Origin: Dimargaris cristalligena
Lineage: Eukaryota; Kickxellomycota; Dimargaritomycetes; Dimargaritales; Dimargaritaceae
Assembly (NCBI GenBank): GCA_027576995.1
Contig: JANBQC010000420.1
Coordinates: forward strand, 1-25,188
Length of the DNA: 25,188 bases
Reading direction: 5' to 3'
In this document: piece after piece, positions 10,415-19,314 of the stretch
How the letters are laid out: each line of letters starts with the position of its first letter
Position numbering within the stretch: the stretch's first letter is position 1
The notes under the pieces: generated by a model
The model's input: the letters and a program-made list of their open reading frames with translations, nothing else
Told to the model about the DNA's origin: nothing
Database searches by the model: none
Translations under genes and position numbers: made by a program

Positions 10415-13337
10415 TTAGTAGCCCCGTGTTTCCTGGATCACCGTTTTCTTTTGTTGGGCTGTCATACGCCCGTAACCCGTTAGATGCATCGTAAAAGTAC
10501 CCGTTCCCGCCGTTAACGACCGCAGAGCAGACGAATAACCGACCATGGAGCTTAAAGGGACCTGGGCGTGAATGACTTGCAAGCCAGACTGCCCACCACT
10601 GGATGGGCCACCGTAATCACCATACAGTCCACTAGAATCGCTCTCGGACTCCGTATCATCCGAAGGATTGGTATTGGTATTGTCGTCGGCACCAAGCCCA
10701 CTTACGCGACCTCGCCGCACGCCACTCAAGTCACTTAACGTAGGCCCTAAATAGGATTCGGGCACTTGTACCACCACATTCATTAAAGGCTCCAACAACT
10801 CACACGTCGTTTGCTGTAACGCCTGGCGAACCGCCGAGACCGCACAGGCCCGTAGGGCCGCGGGCGAGCTGTCTTCTTCGCCGTACCACCGCAGGTGGCT
10901 CGCCCGGACGCGCATTTCTACGAGGGAGAACCCGAGCAGTTCGCCCCGGCTGAGGGCCTGCTGAATACCCGCGCGTACCGCCTCTTCGACGACTTCACGA
11001 TCAGGTACCTCCTGTGTCAGGGAATCAAATAGCTCCGATACATCAATCGAGTTGGCACCCCGATCCACCGCACTGCCACTTTCAGGGTCGGAGTCGGAGT
11101 CAGCCAATTCCTCCCGCGGTTCGAGGGCCACAGTTATGCCGGCACGGCCCCGTTTACCAAGGACTTCCTTATCGTATTCCACCACCACGTCACCCGACGG
11201 CCGGCTGATCGTTTCCCGGTAGGCAATACGGATACCCCCAACGTCGGCTTTCACTTTATAATCCCGCAATAGCCGGTCTTTCACAATATCGAGGTGCAGT
11301 TCGCCCATCCCGCTGAGAATCGTTTGCCCCGATTCGGGATCGGTACTGACGTGCAAGGAAGGATCTTCGAGTAAGATATAATTAAGCGCCTGGGTGAGGG
11401 CCTTTTCTTCGGTAACGGAATGGGGCTCGACGGAACAGAAAAAGACGGGTGGTGGGGGTTCTAGTCCCCGGAGTTTGGGGAGTGCGGCTAGTTTAGGGGA
11501 CCGCCCACTTCCGCCGGACACGGCTGCGCTGTCAACCAAGGTATCACCCGTACGCGTATGTTTAAGCCCCAGAATAACCCCAATCCCCCCCAGAGGAATT
11601 TCGGCGACCTCTTCAACATCGTCGGCGTACATGGTTAGCAACTTATTGGCCCGCTCCTTCTCCCGGTTATGCGTATTGATCAGTGTCATTCGGGGGGCCA
11701 GTGTGCCCGAATAGACTCTGACGAATACCATGGGGCCTCGTCGCGAATCATAAATAACCTTGAAGGCCAGGGCACAGAGCCGGCCCGGTCCCTCGACCAA
11801 TGGTACCGTCACCACTTGATTAGGATGCTTAGGACCGCTTCCCGGCACAACGACAGTAGGGTTGGGCACATCGGCAGGGCAAGGTAAGTAGTTGATGACG
11901 GCATCCAGTAGCGGCTGCACTCCGGTATTGCGGAACGCCGAACCGCAGAGGACGGGAACGCCCTGATTAGCGATGGTGACCCGCCGGATAGCCGCGTCAA
12001 TGTCCGCCGCCGATACGGCCAGTGGATCCTCGGATTCGAGGAAAATCTCCAGCAGAGTTTCGTCCAAGTCACACAATGATTCAACCAGATCGGCGCGGGC
12101 CTGATGGACCGCGTTTACCAAGTCCCGCGTCTCGGAGGATGCTTCGGTGACGGTGGCAGACAGCGGAGTCTGATTCAGCTTCACCCCTTCGGTGGTCGTG
12201 TCGAATTCCAGCAGTTCCATGCGGATGACATCCGCAATGCCAGCGAGTAATGAACCGTTGGATAGGGGAATTGCGGTCAGTCCCCGGGTGTTCACTTGGT
12301 CGAGGGGCATCCACGTCCTATTGGGCTTGGTAATGCGGGCAAGTGGGAGTTGGCAAAGTAAAGGAGTGGCCTCAAGCCGGTCTCGTATTTGCCGCAGCGA
12401 TTTAGTCAGTCCCCCACCGGTGCGGTCCAGTTTGTTAATAAATACCAGTCGGGGCACGCGGTATTTCGATGCCTGTCGCCACACTGTTTCGGTCTGCGCT
12501 TGGACCCCCGCCACCCCATCGACGATGGTGACCGCACCGTCCAAAACCCGGATGCTGCGTTCGACTTCGAATGTGAAATCAACGTGGCCCGGTGTATCAA
12601 TCAGGTTGACTTGGTGGTTGCGCCAGCCGAAAGTGATGGCGGCGGACTGAATAGTAATACCTCGCTCGCGCTCTTGTTGCATATAGTCCATGACGGTGTC
12701 GCCATCGTCCACATCTGACATATGCCAATAGTTTTCGGTTCATAGGGTCTACAAGCAGTTAAAGTGGGTGTACTTTAACTCCTATTATGTACAGTAGTTA
12801 TGCTCGACTGATTCATCTGGTTGACCAAGTATAGGCCAATAAAAGATAGATCGGGTGTATTTTAATGAGAGGCCAAATATGCACGTACCTCCAATACGGC
12901 GGGAGAATCCCGAGTAATACAACATGCGTTCCGTGGTGGTGGTTTTTCCTACGAGTCAGTCAAAGGGAGCGTTGCATTTTATATACGGATTATAGAATGG
13001 ACCGGTTAGTATTATAGTAAAATTTACATTGTCTGGCCTAAAACCGATTGTGAATTCATGTAAGCTAACTGCCACGACGGCTACTTGGCATGGTCATAGA
13101 AAAGAGATACCACACTTACCAGCATCGATATGGGCAATGATACCAATATTGCGAATGGCTTCAAGTTTGGCCCGAGTTTCGGGGGAAACTGCAACGATAT
13201 GTAAGTGAGTATATTACAATTATAAAAGGGAATGGTGAGGGCGAGCGCCAATTAAGTACGTTACCAATGGTGACGTTTTCGAAATTTCGCTCATGTTGTA
13301 TCAATTGGACAAGGAATATGCTTCGGGCCGTCAGCAT
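10415..13337 (-). CDS. MEF2: Mitochondrial elongation factor G2 (mEF-G2, ribosome-recycling GTPase), four exons
   Basis: Exons are 13265-13337, 13120-13188, 12889-12948 and 10415-12714. The introns are 76, 171 and 174 bp, with donors GTAACG, GTAAGT and GTACGT, all phase 1. The product is 833 residues. The start [14 protein letters not shown] gives a short basic leader; without exons 1-3 the protein would lack its P-loop. G1 is AHIDAGKT at 43-50, split by intron 2 just before the lysine. Then come [13 protein letters not shown]2 in [13 protein letters not shown]3 DTPGH at 107-111 and G4 NKLD at 161-164. Domain III has [20 protein letters not shown], and domain V has [19 protein letters not shown]. 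The DVDDGDTV signature and divergent domain IV match GFM2/Mef2. Known role: acts with the mitochondrial recycling factor to split ribosomes after termination, without translocase activity. A hydrophilic, Asp/Ser/Gly-rich insert (about 744-777) sits in a domain V loop. Confidence 0.95.
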
Positions 13338-14212
13338 AGTTGCTAATCAACTCTAGTCTGCTAACCATTACTAATAAAAAATCAAGAAGTCGAATAGGGT
13401 CGGTATATTTCACGTCCTGAACTCATGCGGGGCCCTTGGTGGAATTCACTGGACTCTGCGTTCTATAGAAAGGCAGCACACCGGGTCGTGGCGGAGAATG
13501 TATTGTGCAACATACTCTTTTGCGATTGGAAGCGTCGGGGTAAATGGGGCTGCGACCGATGTGCGGCGACTAGTGTCCCCATGGGCCAATGGGCGGAGGT
13601 GGCTCTAGAGGCGCCCGGTCGAGTGATCAGTAGGTGTAGCATGATTGCCACTTTTTAGAACATGCGGTACAAATGAAGAAACTGACAGGGAAATAATGTG
13701 AAAAATGAAGTCGAACGAATGGGGGGAAACCATTGTCTGTTCGCTTGTCTTATCCCCCAATAGCCTAAATGACTGCCCTCACATGGGGTACCGCAATGGA
13801 ATCTGACTCTACCCTGTACAAGCCAAATGAGGTCTCAGAGCCTCCTGGTTCTGCCGCCTGGTCACTAGGTGAAATTAAACCGTTGCCTATACTACCAGTT
13901 GGCCTTATATTCGACCCTTTCCACCACCTTTTCTACCCTTTCATTATATTATACGATTCAGCCACAAGAAAATAGCATCAACCGATAAAAATACCATAGG
14001 AGATTAAAGACATACCCAACACGAGAAGGGTCCAATTCAACAGTATAACGAAGCTCTCATTTACCTGATAGGGCGATTGTAGATAATTATACACAACTAT
14101 ATTTTATTTAAATCGGGACGGTTATGTAGAAACTTTTAAAATTTAAATGTTTATAATGGGTGACCTAATGCATTACACAGAAAAACTACGTATTCGCGTA
14201 TCTGTCCAAGCC
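13338..14212. other. Intergenic: MEF2 upstream region and TERT 3' region
   Basis: 875 bp between two minus-strand genes. It should contain the MEF2 promoter (left) and the TERT 3' untranslated region (right). Short open frames at 13425-13658 and 13769-13975 show no recognisable domain and have no splice-linked neighbours. I see nothing else in it. Confidence 0.55.
14103..14108 (-). terminator. Candidate poly(A) signal of TERT
   Basis: The minus strand reads AATAAA, in the context TTTAAATAAAATATAG, about 105 bases past the TERT stop codon. The spacing fits 3' end formation. Confidence 0.5.
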
Positions 14213-17200
14213 TTAGATCTTCATTTGCTGAAACGCTATCCAGTCGCAATCTCTAAAAGCCGCTCGAAGTTGGACAAGCTGATCTGGCGGAACTTCTTGT
14301 TGGTTCAGAGCACGCCGGAGCATAGTTAGCACGGCCCTGTATTTAGTCTGGCGCTTTTGGAACACCCAGAGAAAAGCACGGTAACCCAGCCTGGGATATT
14401 TTATCCAAGGATTTACCAGCGGATGATGGATGGTAAAGAACAGCAGTAATGAGCCCGTTAGACTTAGCGGATTTTAGGGATTTCTCATTAAAAGGGATTA
14501 CCTATTTATGTAATGCTAATAGTTTGGAGGAACCGCTAGAGTTAATTAGACTATACTAACTTACCAAACCATATGGGAGAGTGTGCATAGCTGATGGTCC
14601 TGTCCCATCCGCCGGTGGAAATCGCATATAAATCGAGCGGTTTCGTCCACACAATGCTCCACACAGGTATACACATACCGAGCAGTGGGCGGAACCGGCA
14701 TGCAGCCCAGCAACACGCATAAACGAAGGGCGTTATGTAGGAAATTTTCGACTACATTAGTCAACACTCCAGCGGGTCGTCGGCCCTCCAGGCTAAGGTA
14801 GATGGGCACCAATTTCGACAGCAGCATATGTGCCAGTTTAGAACGGATAAACTGGCCCATGCGCTGGCGGTGAGGGATCATGAGCGTATCACGTAGACAA
14901 ATGTGTTTATAGCGGCGGTAGTCGCAGCGTATTTCCAGAGTATGGGTATCGATTAATAGTCCACACCAGGGAAACTGAAGACCGCCAGTGGGGGACTTCC
15001 ATAGCGTCGTCGTTGATTTCAAGGCCGGCTCTTCGGCAAGTATGGGAGGCTGCTGCTTCCATATAGACTTCGATGGTGAACCTAGTTTCACAGCAGGAGC
15101 GTGGTCCGGATGGATGGTAAAATTAGTCAACGTCTTACTGGGGTTAATCCGACAACCCGATTCGGCCAGTCCATGGTGCATGAACTTATAAAAGTCAATG
15201 GCTTCGGCCCGGTCGGGGGTTATAAATAAGAAATCATCGGCTAGACGTAAGAGTAACGAGTGAGGTCCCCGTCGAGGGGTCAGTAACCGCTTCTCCAAGT
15301 CCCCAAGAAATAAATTGCATAGTAAAGTGGAGAGTAACGAGCCCTGGGGGATACCCTGCGTTTGGTGATAGAGTTCATCGTTAATCTGGACGGTATTGCG
15401 TTGCAGGTGGTCTTCAATAAGACCAAGAATCTCGTGCCGGGTTGATATCATATGGGATACTTCGTCCACGAATACGGTTCCTGGGCGAATATTGGGAACC
15501 TGGGCCCGATCCGCTGCGAATACGGGGAACTGAGGGAATTCGTCGAGGGGCAGGCCCTCTCGAAGATGGCGCGTTTTAATTCGCTCACGCCCCTGCGCCA
15601 TTTTCTTATGTCGGTGGATCAGGTACTCCTCATGGTGAATGAGCCGGCGCACAATTTTCAATAGCTTGGCCTGGGGGATATGATCATAGGCCCGTTGGAT
15701 GTCCAGTTTGACCAAATAGAACTGGGTTACGGGCGGGAGGGGTAAAGATCTAATGCTCCGGCGGTACGCGGATAAACGAGTGTATATATCTTGCAACCCA
15801 AATACCGACCCCGCAAATTGGTCGGGTTGGCGCTGTTTTTCGGCATGCAGTACGGCAAAAGGGTCGCGCAGTTGGTTATTGACACTACGCCCTGGGTGAC
15901 CACCATCCCAGACGTTAGTCTTAGATCGGGTTGCGGTATTGGGCACTGGGTCTAGTGCCGATGTAGCGGATGGTGGAGTACACCAAATGGCCGGAGGCCG
16001 ACTAAGTTGGGAAATGAGTCGCAAACCGTTGCTTTTAGGCATAAGTCGGACCCGAGAACACGCCAATTTACTTCGAGCCAAGTAAGCCGGTGCTTGATCG
16101 GCTGGGATACGTTGGTACATGGTGTCCACCAGATGAGCGAGCCCCGTGTGGGTGTATTTGGACCAAACGTCGTGACGGTAGTATAATAGCCGTTTCCGAG
16201 TTTCAGCGCTATCGGTAACGTAGAAGAAGCCACGAATCAACGGAATAACTAGCCCTTCAATCAACCACCACATGAAGGACCAGATAAGCTCATCACGGCG
16301 GCGTCGGTCGGTGTAGCAGCGGTGATGCGAAGTTTTTGAAGCCGAAGGCTCCGAGGGGGTCGAATCTAGCCATTGGCAGTCGGCCGTTTTGAAGTGCCGT
16401 AGCAGATCAGCGAGGGTGAAGTTATCAAAGCGTGGGGCGGAAATAAAACGACGAATAAATTTGAATACGATGGTGCGATTGGCCCTACTGCCCCATAAAC
16501 TAGGCGGGATGAGGCGAATAAGGACGGTTTGTACGAAGAAAGTCACTTGGTGGTGACTGCACCCCAAACTAAGGTAGTTGGTATTGGCCGGGGGTTGGGG
16601 TGCTTGGATTGGTTCCTGGGTTGGCGGGGTCGGTGACTCTACAATATCGGTAGCATCCGAATCGTACTCAATAAGGAGGTCGATCAATGAGAAGGTCGAA
16701 TCTTGACTGTCTGCCTCTGTATACGTTGGTTCGGCCGGTTTGGGTTTTAGGCGGGGCTTTAGTTCAGGTGATGATGGACAGCGATCCCGCGGCGGTAACG
16801 GGCACCAGCGGGAGAACAATGCCCGATATGGACATTTTTTGTGATTTTGGAGAACCTTACGCACCCACGGACGGAGAGTACTGAGCCGTTGGGGAGTGGG
16901 AGTCTGGTGTTGGTAACGGGGCCAGTGATCGGCTAGCTTTCGGCGGGCTATTTTGGCCTTTTGGCGTATTTTTCGACGGCGCTGGGCCATACGGGAACCC
17001 CGAGTCTCCCGGAGGATTGCGTCGATACGTGGGTGATGGGTTGGGTCGGTCACCGTTTTTACTTTGGTTAATAGCGCCACCCCGTCCAAGGTTAGCGAGG
17101 TAGTACGTCTTATCGGTGCCGGGCCGGATTTTTTCGCCGAATCTGCGCCTGCCATACCAGCCGGCACTGACTGAGGGGTGTGGATACCGTTCGAAGTAGC

Positions 17201-18475
17201 TGGCGGGATATCGGGGTTGGTAAAGAACCGGGTACCGAAAATAGCGGAGGTGATTTGGTTGACGGCGGGGTGGGCCGGGGTTTTGGTCTGTGTACACCAT
17301 TGGAAACAGTGGTTGAGAGGCAGCCCAAGACGGGGTAAACCACTGATCATAGGGGTGGCCTTATTGAACAGTATAGCCGGGCGGTTAAATAGACAGGAGG
17401 CCAGGGGGGCTCTTTGGGTTGGAATGGGACTGGCCTCTGTGGGAGGGATAGTTTGGATCTTTCGCCGTTTACGGGGGGGCGATGCATCGGTAGTGGGGGT
17501 ATCCGAATGCGTCGCAGCTGTGCTAGACGTGAGGGGCTGATCTACCGAGCCCAAAATGGAGAGCGAGTCGGCCGACGATATCCTACTTACTCCGGGTGAC
17601 GGCGATGCCGTTGAATCGCCTTGCCTATCCTGGTCCTGAACCCGCTTATCCAATGCAAATCCCGTGATTTGACAGAAGCAATTATTAGGTAGACGTTGGA
17701 AGACGCTGGTCTTGGTCAACAAATAGACCATGGATGGCTCCCCAATTTCCCCCAGTAATTTTTGCCATGGGCGCGATTTGACGGTATTCACCAACGTATT
17801 GGGGAAGCACGATTCGATGGCTGGTTGGCCCTTTAGGGATGTTTTCGAGCCGACTTGGACTAGCCTGTAGCCGGCCACCAAGACATTCACAGGCGGTGGT
17901 CGAGGTCGCCAAGTGGTGGTGGAGGAACCTTGTGATACATATCGGCCCAGGTTGGGTTCGGAGCCGGTCCGCCGTAGTGGTGGCGGTAGTGGAGATGGAG
18001 AAGTACCACTGCTTCCCCCGAGACCTAGACCCATCGACCCCGGGCGTGGTCCACCCCGACTATTTCTTACGCGGGAGACTGTCGGGTCAAGAGAAGACCG
18101 CGTGCTGCTTGGCTGGTGGAGTATAAAGGATATACAGTCAGTCACAATATCACTCTGTGTCCGGGACGTGCCCAGAGTTCCCGGGGACACCCATTGTGGC
18201 CTGGGTAGAAGATCGCAAGCAATGTAGTGCTTATCCAGGAAGGTGTCGTAATCCCCGGCGTTCAGCGGATCGCCCAAAGGCAACCCAGGTGCATCGGGTG
18301 ACGGTGTTTGGGATGTACCCACAATGGTGGAATAGGAAACCGCCGACTCCGTGGAACTGGGCGATACTTTTAGCCACCGGTCGACAAAGATGCGTAGGGG
18401 TAAGACATTGGGGTAGACGGACTGTAAGAGACGGAGCTCCGAGGAGCAGCGGAGAGATCGTTTCGCTCGGGTCAT
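14213..18475 (-). CDS. TERT: Telomerase reverse transcriptase (TERT), two exons
   Basis: Exon 1 is 14565-18475 and exon 2 most likely 14213-14390, giving 1362 residues; human TERT has 1132. The start MTRAKRSLRCSSELRLLQSV resembles animal TERT N-termini; an ATG seven codons upstream adds only MLTWHFI. TEN domain: about 1-275, with NVLVAGYRLVQVG and SCFPNTLVNTV, interrupted by a Ser/Pro/Gly-rich stretch. RNA-binding domain: CP-like NHKKCPYRALFSRWCP (544-559), QFP region RLIPPSLWGSRANRT (654-668), T motif ending GFFYVTDSAETRKRLL (749-764). RT domain: motif 1 SRVRLMPKSNGLRLI, motif A KLDIQRAYDHIPQ (Asp925), motif B' QGIPQGSLLSTLLCNL, motif C LLRLADDFLFIT (Asp1080, Asp1081), motif E FPWCGLLIDT. 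All three catalytic Asp are present. The thumb crosses the 174-bp intron (GTAAGT to CCCAG), forming VWLGYRAFLWVFQKRQ. An acceptor at 14463 also keeps the frame (1386 residues). Role: adds telomeric repeats in the nucleus. Confidence 0.96.
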
Positions 18476-19314
18476 TATGAAATGCCATGTCAACAATAGG
18501 CAAAATAGGGATAAATCTCCGACTCGGGCTTGGTATATATTGGGCTTTCATCTGAAAGAGAGCGTTTGATTCGCTTTGCCGGTTCGGAATTTGAAATTTG
18601 AGTCGGGAATTCAACTGGACCGCTAGGAGGCATATCCCTGATCCACAATATGCAGAACTTGTCTCCGGCCCCCTTCTATTATGTCACCCTTGACACAGCT
18701 AGCGTGGTCCTTTTGACTGCTAAAGCTTATCCGTGTAAGCCGTGTCTTCTATCCTCATTATTTCGAATAATTCCGTACCAGAGAGGTTCAACTCAGCTGT
18801 ATGTAGTTTTAAACATGTAAATGGATGTCCTTTAAAACGGATAAGGTCCCTCCTACTGGCTAATGTATTTTTCATTGTAAAGCTGGATTGGACCTATCCT
18901 ATATATCCCCGGGCACTAATCACAGCTAGTACCTTATATTACTGAATGTATAATGCAATAAATAGCAACCAAGCTCACTAAATTAAAGGGTCGGCTAGTA
19001 TAGTAATGTAAAATATAAGCGGAATCCCATGACAATAACCATCGTGTAACGATGTAGCTCGGCTACAATGTTCTAGGCATGAATATATGAACGAGTATAA
19101 TGAATATAAACACTGGGCACATTTGTATAGTTTGGGCTTCAGTTCAAAGTATGATGGTAGTAGAGTTGATAATTCGGAGGGGAAGAGGGGGTTTAACCAA
19201 TAGTACCAGTAGTCCAAGATCTGAAATCACAAGCACTTGCACTCATTTGGCATACCCTCGCCCCTTCCAGATATATATATATGTATATATATATGATACC
19301 CCGGGTTAGGCTGG
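18476..19314. other. Intergenic: TERT upstream region and kinase-gene 3' region
   Basis: 839 bp between two minus-strand genes. The left end should hold the TERT promoter. The rest is AT-rich, with only short featureless open frames. No RNA gene is recognisable. Confidence 0.55.
19271..19294. repeat. (AT)n dinucleotide repeat
   Basis: An alternating AT tract of about 24 bases, broken once by a G, starting 21 bases downstream of the kinase stop codon and so probably inside its 3' untranslated region. Confidence 0.8.

Noticed and set aside
10162..10494. 110-codon plus-strand frame between LHS1 and MEF2
   Set aside because: It runs into the antisense of the MEF2 C-terminus and has no family features; the region is best read as two convergent 3' ends.
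13425..13658. 77-codon plus-strand frame with several Cys and Trp
   Set aside because: No recognisable motif, no plausible splice partners, and a similar frame is open on the other strand.
16857..17300. 147-codon minus-strand frame overlapping TERT
   Set aside because: Out of frame with TERT on the same strand, and its Pro/Arg/Ser-rich content follows from the low-complexity linker there.
18770..18800. GGTTCAACTCA near 18785, similar to a tRNA B box
   Set aside because: There is no matching A box upstream and no cloverleaf can be drawn around it.
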